NCBI GenBank assembly: GCA_004154925.1
Contig: QJNS01000746.1
Span: forward strand, 62,001 to 126,000
Length of the DNA stretch: 64,000 nucleotides
Source: Monosporascus cannonballus
Lineage: Eukaryota > Ascomycota > Sordariomycetes > Xylariales
Direction of reading: 5' to 3'
Positions 1-10,735 of this stretch are shown here, in pieces. Below the pieces are notes generated by a model. It was not told where the DNA came from and searched no databases. It was given only the letters and a program-made list of their open reading frames with translations. The stretch's first letter is position 1. Each line of letters starts with the position of its first letter. The position numbers and the translations under genes are program-made.

Positions 1-3000
1 TGAGCAGTGCCGCAGCCTTGCTAAGTCCTATCTCGCCTGTCGGATGGAGAAGTAAGCGCTCGACAAGCTTGGCTGTAAATTGCTTAGGCGATGCTTTAGT
101 GGGACTGACCCTCCCTAACCTCTAGGAATCTAATGGCCAAGGACGACTTCAAAAACCTAGGTTTTAACCAGGACCAGAAACCGGCAGTCTCGAGTACCCA
201 AGAGCCCGAACGCGGCGGGAAAGGCGAGTCGAGATGGTAGCCGGCAATAACACTATGAACCGTATCAGTGCCTATTCAGCTCCGCCCTCTCTATAACTCC
301 TTCAAGCAGGCAACCAGGAATCCTCTCATACACCGCTGGCAGGAGCAACTGCATTTCAACCGCGAAGAGGCGGCGGACTTGTTGGAGCCGTGGGGGATTA
401 CTGACAAAAGCTAGGCCTAGTGATGGAACTCCTTCATAGCACACGGCGCTACCTATCAAGACGCGTCTTCTTTCAGCATTGCGCGGGGGAGATTGCCGGA
501 ACAGATGTATAAAATGCACGTGTAAACTGCATACGAGCAACAAATGTTGCCAGCAATTAACATCGCATGTCTAGCAGTATTTGGAGTGCGTATACGAGCT
601 TGACATCAAAGACCCGCGAACCTGATAATTGCGACTCTTGCTCAGCGGAGTCTATTCGTTACCAAGAGAAGAATATAAGAACTGGCATTCATGCTCTGCC
701 CTAACGGGCTATCATAACCAATTGTTCCGATACAGCGTCGGCACTCTCAATGGGCACGCGCTTAGACACCCGCCAAATAGAGTTAATACTGACAGGTTAT
801 GTAGAAGCCATTGTTGCCCTCGCAGTTTCCTGGGGTCCTTCAGAAGTCTTCCGTCTAGCATGCTCCGCTCACCACATCCTCAGCCCGCTTAAGAGCCTTC
901 TACATGGCTGATATGGAAGTTTGTCTAAGCTCGGGTCTAATGAAATATGCAATATATATCGCATCAAGGCACAACCCGATGGACTGACGGTGGTGTAAGT
1001 GGCAAAAGAGGGGGGGGGGGTGGTGGGGCGGCGCCTATTCCACGAGCACGCCCAAAAGAAAATTGCCAACAAACCAAAACAGCCACTGGTGGTTTATACG
1101 GTACCCAGGTGAATGCGTTTCCCACGCCACACGCGTTCCACGGGATACGAAGCACAACTATTACGGACACCCGTAAGTCTTGAAAGTCTAGGCCCATCCG
1201 GAGAGCAGACTTGCCGCTTAATCTCGAATCACCGAGATATTGACTTGGACGCACACTAGATTCGCTAGTTACAGTAGTTATGGTACTCGGATCAGTAATC
1301 ACCAACTCAGACTCTCCTTGGCCCGAGGACCCACCAGGATGGTGCGAAACTGGCGTTGTTGCCATGCGGTAGCTTTGTCTCTAGTATCCCGGAAGCCCTA
1401 CTTCTCCGCCACCGACTCGCCGGCCATTCAATCTTGCTAAAGATGGTGGTGGTGATCCTATGGCAGTTGTACCAGCCCCTGCTCCGTCATGTGCACTTAA
1501 TACGGGGAGATAGGATTGCTGGTGGTGTTTGCCAGAAGGGACTTAGGTGCCAGGTGTGGTAGGATTGAATTTTGGGCGAGTTCAAAATAACTGGCCCGAA
1601 CCCCCAGGACCCTTCCTTAGCCTTGACAGCCCTCGAAGTTTCCTTCTTGATCATCGAACCGCGGTCACCTCTGGTGCTGCCGAAGCGCCACATGGTCCAA
1701 GTAGGTGAAGACAAACCATAATGTCTTCTAGGCGTAGCTGACCCTACACATGATGACATTGGCTTCGCCATCGCAAACCTAGAGCTTGCTACGTCAGGGA
1801 AGGTATGATTTCGCGATTGTGAAAAAGGTCGAAATGCACGCCTGAGAACGGGTGGCCTCTTGTTTCCTTACAGTTTTGATAGCGTGGCTGCTAAGTCAGG
1901 GTTATCGAGATGCCAAACAGCCCACGGTCTAAACATGCTGGAATCGCCAATTCAGTTAGGAAGGCGTCGATAGTGATTGCATACGCGCGACAGCAAGGTC
2001 ATACACGCGATGTTTCCTGGGTCGGTTAGATTTCTGCTTCGTCCGGGATGACTTTGTTGGCTGTGCCCGACGTTAGCATAACCGGCTCGTCGTGTCTCTA
2101 TTTAACATACACCGTGTATGACCCGGAGAACTTTGGCGCTTGGTAATCTTCTACGAATTCTAGGGCCTGGTGGTCCTTTCACATATCAAGAGCCGACGAC
2201 GCCGGTCACGTATGACGAGCTCTTGTTATGTCCTATCCACTGCAATGACAAAGCCAATAGGTCACTATCGAGTATCTTAAATCGGAAAGTGGGCGTCCTG
2301 GTACATTCTTCGAGACGTAACGACTCTCGGACAGGCTCTTGTGAAAGTCCGCCTCCATGAATTGACCCCAGGCATACGAGGAACAAGCCTATGGTGTGCC
2401 TACCATGAACCTCTTCTAATTCCTATGCTTGGAGCATGTGGCTCTCGATATGCGTTAGGGGTCTGGACATTGTTGAGACGAGGCATCAATATACCTGAAC
2501 CTAGCTCAGCGTTGGACGTTAAGATAGCCATACTGTCCTGGACGTTTAAGGCTGTACCAGATGAATGCCCGCAACTATAGCCGACAAGCGGAGCACCGAT
2601 CAATTCATCGATAGCGACATATTGTTTTGCATGGGAGGTACAACTGCGGTTAGGACAGGGTCGACGAGGGCAGTCTAGTCTGTTGATGAGCCGAGGACAT
2701 CGTACCGGTAGGGACCGGGTCAAGGTCAACGACCTCGGCGCGCACCGGTGCAGTCGTTGTCCACGTGGCGTCAGCTACTGTGCCGCTGAATAGAACGTAC
2801 ACGACGCGCCTCGACAGACCGCACGTACGAAATACGCAGAAACAGAGGCATATGACGCCAGAGGCTTGCGTACACGGGGTGGTGTGGTCAATCGACCCAC
2901 ATGTTCACGTTACAGCTTAACAGCACACGTGGTCAACCAAGCCAGGGGAAATTCGTTTAACCGGGCAATAGCCTTGCAGGATGGTACGTCTTACTTGAAG

Positions 3001-4250
3001 GGCTTTCATTGTAGAGTGCACCTTCTAAAGAAGCTCCAGACGTTGGTAACCCTACGGCTCAACGATAATCGACGGTTGGAAAGCGGAAATGGCATTGGTC
3101 CAGTACGGAATAGACTACTAGGTGCGTAGCCTGCGAAAAGTACGGCGTATAGCCGCTCGGAGAGCTTCCTAACGAATGCCATATCAACCGACCTCCGCTT
3201 TAGTTCCGGTCTTGGATGAAGAGGGCAGCTCCTTCTTAGCACGAAATACTTACCCGTCAGTGTCATGAGGGCCAAGGGCAAGCCCAACTGCGCCATCATA
3301 TGAGAGGGAGTGGTATAGTCCACTAAGCCTGTCTCAGACGCTGCCAGTGTGCCGGCAAGAGATAGACGCTTCGCAAATCACCGAGGGAATACGGGCGCAT
3401 AGGCGACGAAATATAGCTCCATTCCAAGACCAAAGAGATCGGAGCCTTGCCTTTGGAGAAGCTGCCTGGTCCCGTCGAAAACGGGGCACCGATGGAAGCC
3501 AAAAGGTATATATGGATTAAGTGAATCTGTATCATGAAATAGGGATGCCACATATCAAGAATCCAGGTTTTGGGCTCACATCAAAGAGGAGGAACCCCCC
3601 GGTATAGAGTCACTCTTCTGCTCGCTCGTTACCAACCAGCAAGGTAATAGTCACCACAGAAGAAAAAAAAAACCGCAGATGAATTATCAGCAACACGTCT
3701 CAACAGGCCAGTGAGCTGCCCTAGACACCACTCTATAGCAGGTAATGGCCGATGTGCATACCACAGAGGGTAGATGATAATCCCATGAAGGCATAGATAA
3801 GACGGCCGGTCTCCTCGAAAAGACCTGCTTTCATATATACAGAGGAAACACCAGGAGACTACTAACTCAGTCGCTGACCATAGACAGCAACTCGATCAAA
3901 TCATCATTTGCTACGGCGCAAGCCCACTGGATCTGACCCCATGCCTTTGTTCGCCTAAAGGACCGGGACGAACCATCTCAGCTGAATGACTTGGGACGGA
4001 AGGTTCATGGAAAGGCCCAAATACAATTGGCGATGCTTTTTGGAGAAAGAACTGCCGTCTGGTCTTAACTGGAATAAGCCTTGGATGGGAGGGGTGGCGC
4101 TTCCAAGCAACCCCGAAGAGCAGAGTGGATACAGCGGTTGCTCTCATCACTGGCCCATAGCTGAGCTGCCCTTGTCATGCAGCGAGCGGAGGAACAGCAA
4201 GAAAGTAAGGTACAATAGCACCAGCTGAAGTGCAATAAGAGCCCCTCGAG
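1..4250. other. Gene-free stretch of balanced base composition
   Basis: I see no gene here. All six frames are cut by stops, no open frame exceeds about 130 codons, and none resembles a known family or shows matched GT...CTGAC...AG intron signals linking conserved segments. Base composition looks balanced, unlike the AT-rich block to the right, so this is not RIP-decayed DNA. I saw no tRNA-like A/B boxes, long repeat or terminal inverted repeat. The only low-complexity runs are a G tract near 1010-1025 and an A tract near 3662-3672. It could be a long intergenic region or very old decayed sequence. Confidence 0.6.
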
Positions 4251-4979
4251 ATGTTAGATTCGGATGGATGTTGTACAGATCGTGGATGTCGCTACCAGAA
4301 TAAAATACCTAAAAGTCATGGAACAACCAATGTTATCAAAATTGCTAAGCAAAAGGAAAAAAAATATAAAAATGAAAAAAAAGTAAAAGTAACAATTTTC
4401 CACGTTTTCTTTTTCTTATTCGAAATGTTGATGTTGCAATACCTACTTTATAGGTATTGTAATAAACCAGTTACCTATATACTAGGTATGCAGCCAAATA
4501 TTGACGTAACAGGTTTAGGTAGTTGAAACACGTACCAGCCCCGCCGTGCCTGCCTAGGGTTAGATAGTTCGTTGTCTGGACAACTCATAGGTCAACGTAT
4601 CACCCACCAAACGACGTGGTTGGGCAGACCTCACACATCATCATACATGATCCATTTATATATCTGTGAATCATAGCTTATGTATGCGTGTATACGCCCA
4701 TTACCTACTATATGTGTACATAATCTGAATCTCGCTTGGCCCGAATTCGATAAATGCGGTAAACATATCACCAACTTCCATGGCAACCTAACTTAATAGC
4801 GGTGTCTGTGAATCACTCATGGAAACAGTATTTATTAACCCACCAGGAGGGACCTCAATGAATGAATGCCCTCTACCATCCGTCCGCCATCTGCTGCTAA
4901 CCCAATCCCTGATTTCAAACCGCAACCATCTAGCATCAGTCTAGCTTCAGTCAACGGATAACAGTCCTTGGTTTCTAAC
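4251..4979. other. Intergenic region upstream of the LIM gene
   Basis: No gene is supported. A moderately AT-rich stretch (4330-4500) includes a perfect 9-bp inverted repeat with a 5-nt loop (4437-4459, arms CAATACCTA and TAGGTATTG). TACCTA/TAGGTA words recur here and elsewhere between genes of this window. The part next to 4980 presumably holds the promoter and 5' UTR of the LIM gene, but no sharp promoter element is visible. Confidence 0.5.
4437..4459. repeat. Small perfect inverted repeat (possible hairpin)
   Basis: Nine-base arms CAATACCTA and TAGGTATTG are separated by CTTTA. The repeat lies about 520 bp upstream of the LIM-protein start codon. It may be a chance product of the frequent TACCTA words in this DNA; no function is inferred. 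Confidence 0.4.
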
Positions 4980-7525
4980 ATGCTGCTTCGCGGCAAGTCC
5001 AACGACAGGCCCTCGCCGAGGAAAGTTACGCCACCGTCACCTACTTATATGAACAATGAGCAATTTGGTTCGCATGCCCCTCGCAACGCTCCAGCCCGTA
5101 ACCTACAAATGCTGACGGTATTCATTCGATAGCAGCGTACCTAGCCAGCCTCCGCGATAGTCGAGTCAGTCGTCCAAGCCCCGGCGGGGCACGACCCCAG
5201 CCACCTTCAGCAAGATCCCACCGTGAACCTGATCAGCAGCTTATCCCCGGGCGTCCGTCCACCGCAGGCGCCTCCGTGGGCTCCGCAGCCCCCAGCAATA
5301 ACCACCAGAGAATGCACTCAGATGAGACAAAGCTACGTACCGGTCGCCCAAGCACGATTGGTAGTGTCGTTTCTCGATACTCGACCACTTCCATATCAGG
5401 GAGAGACTCATGCGACGAGATGTCACCCCAACCCCCTTTTAAGCCCTCCGAGGTTGTCCCCAGCGCCACTTATATCGAGCGCGGCCAACGGTGGATGGAA
5501 AAGGAAGAAGTTGGATCGCTCCGCCGTGCTATGAATGCCATGGACCTCAAAGACTCGAATTCCCAGCCCGAGGATGAGGACGAGAAACGCCTCTACAATG
5601 CTGCCTTGGACGAGGCAGCCGAGTTAGTCTGGAGACACCAACACGGAGTGAAACCACCCGAGCCTGGCACCCCTTACCGGTATAGGCCCCATCTCCGAAA
5701 GAACAGCTATGCTCATGCGCGTGCCGCAAGCATTCGTAGCACTAATGGGCTGACCAGGGACTCCACATGTTCTTTGTCGGGTAGCTCCTCCGGAAGCGAG
5801 GCGACCTCATTGTCCGGCAGTGCACGTGGAAGTACCGACCAGCCAGGCAATGTCCCAGCCGATGGCAAGAAGCCAACGTCATATGCCGGGGTAGGAAGTG
5901 CGCCGCGTCCAGGCTCCGGTGGTCACCGCCGACGGAGCAGCATGAGACGAAACATCAGCGGGGAAGTTGAGAAGCCGTTCTCAGGGGATCAGATCTGGGA
6001 AGAGCCGGAGGGTAGCAACACCTCGGAGCCAGCGCCGAGGCAGGCGGGTACCTCTGGAGCCCCGTCCCCTTTGAAGTCGAAGACGCGGAACTCCCTCAGC
6101 AGAATCCAGTTCGCCCCCGAATCTCCTCAACCCCCAGCCTCGGCATCACCGAAGCCCCTTTCCAACATAGAAATCTACAGAAACCCACCGTCCCAGTCAC
6201 GTAATCCCAACTACAGAACCAATAGCCCTTCCCCAACACCCACGGCTGTTGAGGAAGTCCCTAAAAAGAATGGGATTGAAATTCGCGGCGATGACATCCG
6301 TCAAGCTACTAGCATGCGTCTGAAAGACCGCAGTGCGAAACTCCCTACGCCGTCCGCAGTCAGTGACAGCCCGGGGCGACCAATCGTAAGCTTTGACAGA
6401 AACTGGAAGGCCCCGGAAGAGGCAACTGATCGAGCGTCAGAAGAGTCCGGCCGGGTCCCTTTCAGGCATAGGAAGAGCTCCCCGGGCCAAGACTCGGCAC
6501 CGCACATCCCCACTATCGCAGCTACGGCGGATGCTGAGGCTACGCCACCGCCATCTTGGCCGTCTGACTCGCCCGTAGTCCCAAGCACTCAAGTAGAAGA
6601 CGACCGAAGCTGCCAGGTACCGGCTATTGCCGTTTCCGATGAAGGACCTGCTATCCCAAACATCGTGCTTCCTGGCGACGGGGGCAGCACACCGAACGTT
6701 CCAGGCAAAGCGATGCCGGACAACGGCGGCCAAAAACCTTCGGCGAGACCGCTACCGACCCCTGGGGCAGCTAACGCACAAGCCCGCAAGACTTTTGACG
6801 GTCGCCCGAGAAGTCACTGGTCGCCGGCCCCCAATGCCACGACCCGTGCGACTGCACTCTGCCACGAATGCGGCTCCCCTATCCAGGGTCGTTTCGTCGC
6901 TCTGAGGGGCTCAGCGGAGCGCTTTCATCCACAGTGCTTCCGTTGCCATGCCTGCGGTACGAGCCTCGAGGCGCTCGAGATTAGTCCTGAGCCGGATGCG
7001 TTCCGTAACGAACGCCTAGACCGGATCCGCCGAAGGGCTGCCGGGGAGAACTTAGAGGAAGTCCCCGGCAAGACGATGGCTGAGGATGGAGATGAGCGGC
7101 TCCGCTTCTACTGCCACCTGGACTGGCACGAGTTGTTCGCACCGCGGTGCAAACACTGCAGGACGCCGATTTTGGGAGAGCACATTGTGGCTTTGGGCGC
7201 CCATTGGCACTACGGTCACTTCTTCTGTGCCGAGTGCGGAGACCCGTTTGAGCAGGGTATGACGCATATTGAGAAGGACGGGTATGCTTGGTGTATCAAC
7301 TGCCAGACCAAGAGAACTGAACGGAGGGCGCCTAAATGCAAAAGGTGCCGGACGGCGGTGATTGGGCAATACATCATGGCGCTAGGGGGGGAGTGGCACG
7401 AGGAATGCTTCCGCTGTGCTTCTTGTCAAGGTGGGTTCGACGACGGACAGATCTTTCCGATGAAGGAGAGGGGCGAGGCTGTTGTGTTGTGCACCAAGTG
7501 CCGAGCGATGGAGCTCAAGATGTGA
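4980..7525 (+). CDS. Three-LIM-domain protein, fungal paxillin-like
   Basis: Two exons are read: 4980-5067 and 5136-7525, giving 825 residues. The 68-nt intron (GTTCGC...CTGAC...CAG) is inferred because an ATG-started segment (reading PTYMNNEQF) and the downstream segment (AYLASLRD) join in frame to give a continuous N-terminal block typical of fungal LIM proteins; the long frame itself has no ATG near its start. Residues about 77-600 are low-complexity, rich in Ser/Pro/Arg, and include a conserved-looking block (TYIERGQRWMEKEE...). Three zinc-binding LIM domains close the protein: LIM1 from C605 (CHEC), carrying an unusually long insertion before its last ligand set (YCHLD), LIM2 from C701 (CKHC) and LIM3 from C764 (CKRC). 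Fungal relatives (Pxl1 of yeasts, PaxB of Aspergillus) work in Rho-type GTPase signalling at septa and growing tips. That role is family knowledge, and orthology is probable rather than proven. The donor GTTCGC is weak, so the exact junction is the least certain point. Confidence 0.85.
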
Positions 7526-8143
7526 TGTGACAACTGAGATAAAGCTACATGTACCTCAGCGGGTGACTACTTGCTTTGACTGGTATCCGGCTTGGTTTGG
7601 CGTTCTGTGCTTTAGCTTGAATCCCCACCCATAATCATGAGATAAACGGTCTTTCAAACTTCTCCCACGCCCACCAATGCATCCGCGACATACCAATCTC
7701 GGACCTCGTTGGAGGTTATTAACCAGTCCTCCCGCTTTATGTTGCAGTGATGATGTTGATCTGTATGCCAATATGACCTCCGCCACCCCAAGTATGACGG
7801 ACACAGGGCTAGCAGTCGGATCAAACCATGGAAGTTAGACCAGTAAAACAGGGAAAACAGCGGTGTTGAAGAGCAGCTCCGTCCTGAAATAGCTGCGTCT
7901 CAGATTATCTATGAAGTGGTCTGAGTTTGTAAAGCCAATGTCCACTACCCATCCTCTAGAGAACTCGTGGGTTCACAAGATGTGTATTGCCTATTCCGCG
8001 TCGAACATCCGTTTCCCTCGTATCTAATGCGTCATCTTTGTGCGCATGGCCATCGTTATCGTACTCGTCATACCCATCTACCAAGTCGACAGCATGTGAT
8101 GTGTACTACACCCCATGCTTCTCTGGGTGTTTGCAGGCGTCGA
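7526..8143. other. Intergenic region between convergent gene ends
   Basis: The LIM gene (+) and the SUMO gene (-) converge here, so this stretch should hold both 3' UTRs and polyadenylation signals. Only short, unsupported reading frames occur, and I saw no repeat or RNA gene. Confidence 0.5.
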
Positions 8144-8529
8144 TCAGCATGCATATCGTCCTCCTCCCACTTGCTCCTGGTGCACTTCGAGACAATCACC
8201 GTCTGCCATTTCGAGCTATTACGGCAAGGGCAGGTCAGTCACAAGCAATAGTGAAAAGTCGGTTGATAGGGAGGGGCCACGCGACTCACGGTATCAGGGG
8301 TGTCGGCAGGCTGGACGCGTTGGCCCTCGAAGAGGAAACGCACGGACTGGATGCTCTTTCCCTGGCGTTCACAGAATGCCGTCATGAGTTTCTCTAGCTT
8401 CGTCGAGCGCTTGATCTTGAAGAAGACCTCGTTGTTATTGTCTGTCACCTTGATGTTGAGATGCTCGGACGGAGCTGGAGCCTCCGGGCGATCGCCGGTC
8501 GGACTTCCGCTTTCGTTCTCGCCAGACAT
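8144..8529 (-). CDS. SMT3: SUMO (small ubiquitin-like modifier), Smt3
   Basis: Two exons on the minus strand, 8529-8290 and 8215-8144, encode 103 residues. The 74-nt intron begins GTGAGT and ends TAG; its removal joins QPADTPDT to LEMADGDCLEV, exactly at the place expected for SUMO. The N-terminal tail (about 22 residues) is followed by the ubiquitin-like beta-grasp domain, EHLNIKVTD...FLFEGQRV...HQEQVGG. The di-glycine motif is followed by the tail GRYAC, which a Ulp1-type protease must remove before conjugation. SUMO is attached to lysines of nuclear proteins by the Aos1/Uba2 and Ubc9 enzymes. There is no lysine before residue 27, so the N-terminal lysines that yeast Smt3 uses for chain formation are absent. 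The gene is divergent from CMC4. Identity is very secure. Confidence 0.96.
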
Positions 8530-9301
8530 TTTTGATGGACGGGACGAGGTAAGGCACGAGACGATGTTCTGACAGATAGGGAGGATGGTGGTTAGTGAAG
8601 TGGACGTCGCTACTTGTGTGTGTGTGCGCGCGCGTGTGAGAGAGAGAGACAGTGTGTGTGTGTGCTTGCTTGTGCGCGGAAGTAGATGAAGTGCGACAGG
8701 ACAGGGTCTTACCAAGATTTCCCAGTTACTTACTGGTTTTGTTTCGCTTGAGAGTACGAGGGGGAATATCCAGGTATCTCCGCGATTGGGAAATGTGGTG
8801 TTCTTCCCCTTTGGATGAAACCAAGTAGGTAGCGTTGTCGTCGCTCGGGCGGTTCGTAGAGAAGGTGTTGAAGTAATGGTGGAGTGAAGTAAAAGTTACG
8901 GTGGGTACAAATGCAGGCAAGCAAAGGCAAAGCTGGTTCTGGAAAACGTCTACATACCAACCTAGTGGCTATGTACCTAGATACTAGTGATCCCGGGTAC
9001 TAGGTACCTTAGGAAGTGGACTGAGAGATGCATGCTAATATGTACGAGTACCTATACACTTACAGAACCGCAGCATGATAACTGAGGTAAGTGTGTCCCT
9101 TGCCTGAGGTACATTTTCCTCCTTGTTCTAGCAACTTGGAATTACCGGGGACCTGAAGGTAGGTAGGTAGGTGATTGATTGTAAAGGGCGGAGACATACA
9201 TAAGGAGCCAGCGACCGTGTCTACGCTCCTATCAACGATCTCCAGAATCTTCACACCCTCAACGTTGATGTCTTTATTGCGGAGGCATCTCAGTTCAGAG
9301 C
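8530..9301. promoter_or_regulatory. Shared upstream region of SUMO and CMC4
   Basis: These 772 bp separate the start codons of two divergent genes and must contain both promoters and 5' UTRs. A GT/GC/GA simple repeat lies 85-140 bp upstream of the SUMO ATG. A cluster of TACCTA/GGTAGG words occurs at 8985-9010 and 9158-9172. No individual binding site can be assigned. Confidence 0.45.
8614..8666. repeat. Compound microsatellite (GT)n(GC)n(GA)n(GT)n
   Basis: Runs of GT, GC and GA dinucleotides follow each other within about 50 bp, probably in the promoter or 5' UTR of the SUMO gene (CT/GA and CA runs on its sense strand). Pyrimidine-rich tracts just upstream of start codons are common in highly expressed fungal genes. 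Length polymorphism between strains is likely. Confidence 0.85.
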
Positions 9302-9755
9302 ATGGTCTGCCTGTGCCTTCCCGTCCAATACAAACGAACCTCTTCCATTAACTCCGCTCCAGGGATTGAAAGAAGACCTTGAAGCCAAACCGCCCTGTCA
9401 TCCCCGTGCGGTAAGTGCTGGCCACCAATCAGCGCATCCGCCCTTGCTCCGTATCGAAACTTGTTATAAAACTGACCCGAGCCTTCATCCCAGTGTGCCA
9501 TACAAGGTATTAACAATTCTCGGCTTGTCAGTTGCCCTTACCTCAGTTCCTTAAGGTGCTGACATGCAGTCAGATTGTCTAAAAAGGAGCTCATACAATG
9601 AGGCAAAGTGCCAGAACTTTATAGATGCCTTGTACGAGTGTTGTGATGCATTCTACAGGAAGAACGGAGAAGATGCTACCACTGCTGGCTGCCCAAGGGC
9701 CCCTCTCCTACGACTCAAGCTGAAGCAGCGGCAACACGAGAAGGACAAGCGATAG
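9302..9755 (+). CDS. CMC4: Cmc4, twin CX9C mitochondrial intermembrane-space protein
   Basis: Four coding exons are read: 9302-9304 (the ATG alone), 9363-9410, a 13-nt microexon 9494-9506, and 9574-9755, giving 81 residues. The introns have donors GTCTGC, GTAAGT and GTATTA. The last two carry CTGAC branch sequences, and all three end in AG. The joined protein reads MGLKEDLEAK, then PPCHPRACAIQDCL, then the SYNEAKCQNFIDALYECC block. This gives two exact CX9C pairs (C13-C23 and C34-C44), the signature of small proteins imported and oxidised by Mia40 in the mitochondrial intermembrane space. Cmc4 homologues are conserved from yeast to man; their exact role is poorly defined. The microexon supplies CAIQ, which matches yeast Cmc4 as I remember it and restores the 9-residue spacing. 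Without it the first pair would be CX6C. The splice model is inferred by eye but is consistent in phase at every junction. Confidence 0.88.
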
Positions 9756-10735
9756 GGGCAGAAGCATTCATCATGCGTACAGCATGCATAGCATAGTATA
9801 AGTATACCTTATATCGACAGGCGAGAGAGGCATGGCATCAGATGGACCATCTGGTCAACAGTTCAGAGAATGTTTATGCAGGAATGGAATGTGACACCCA
9901 TCATCTTGACGTGAATCCCAAACAGACAGTCGAGGCCACAGTTTTGGAGAGTGAAATTGATCTAGGCGAATCATTGAGCACGCAAGAGACCTCAAGGGCC
10001 TGAATAAGCATTTGAAGAAAAACAATTGGCTTATCCCGAGACTCTAAAATGAAGCCTTGTTGACATTATGTAGTAGAAAGGGAGAAGAGAGCCATTCTAA
10101 ACGGTGGGAGAAAAGAGTTTTTATATTTCCGTCACGGGTGGGTAGTAGCCCGGCTACTGAATCCCGTCTAGGTGGAATACTGAAGGCGGCTACTACTAGG
10201 TACCTTAGGTAGGTACTTTGTGCCTACGCAGGCAGTACGTACTAGCTACAAATCGTGCGGAGTATGTACCTTACACCAACCACGAGTGCTCATAGGTACC
10301 TAGTAGGTAGTAGGCACTACGCACTGCAGGTATGTCGGCACGCAGGCAAATGGAAAGATCCATGCTCTCTCCTATGGAGCTCTAGATCTACCTGTTCCTA
10401 ACTTCACGTCTTGAACTACCTACTTACCTTACCAAGAGACAGGTAGTAGGAGACCGAAATCCGAGGGCAGAGGCGGAGTTGATCTTATCTAACAGGGTTG
10501 CAGTCATCTCCCTGGCGTCAACAAAAATCATTATTTGTCCCTAGTCGCGTTCCCCCAGCAATCCCAAACACAAGATACCAAAGTCTAGCTAATACTTTCC
10601 TTCCCATTCCCAGCCGCCTTGGCCCCGGGGCTTTGACAATGCTGGCGATATCACCCATCGCAATAGACGAGTCCCGATTCCTGTAAAGCGACTCATCCCC
10701 TTCCCCCCGCTACCGTTTGTCACCTCAACGACACG
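9756..10735. other. Intergenic region between CMC4 and NUP84
   Basis: About 980 bp without a supported gene. Positions 10190-10450 are dense in GGTAC, TACCTA and TAGGTA words (for example ACTAGGTACCTTAGGTAGG), a low-complexity pattern common in intergenic DNA of some filamentous ascomycetes. The segment next to 10736 should contain the NUP84 promoter and has C/T-rich tracts (10690-10720). Confidence 0.5.

Noticed and set aside
964..1365. 133-codon minus-strand frame in the left gene-free stretch
   Set aside because: It includes a translated G tract (poly-Pro), has no domain, and its length is within chance expectation.
4251..4526. 91-codon open frame upstream of the LIM gene
   Set aside because: It is lysine-rich low-complexity sequence in AT-rich intergenic DNA, with no recognisable domain and no splice-linked continuation.
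5276..5278. GTG as start of the long LIM reading frame
   Set aside because: A eukaryotic nuclear gene is unlikely to start at GTG. An ATG exon at 4980-5067 joins in frame across a 68-nt intron and restores a conserved N-terminal block.
9406..9573. Simpler CMC4 splice models (donor at 9406 with acceptor before 9556, or donor at 9411 with acceptor before 9570)
   Set aside because: The first uses a poor donor (GTGCGG) and gives ADMQSD instead of the family's ACAIQD. The second gives CX6C. The microexon model fits splice signals, phase and family spacing.
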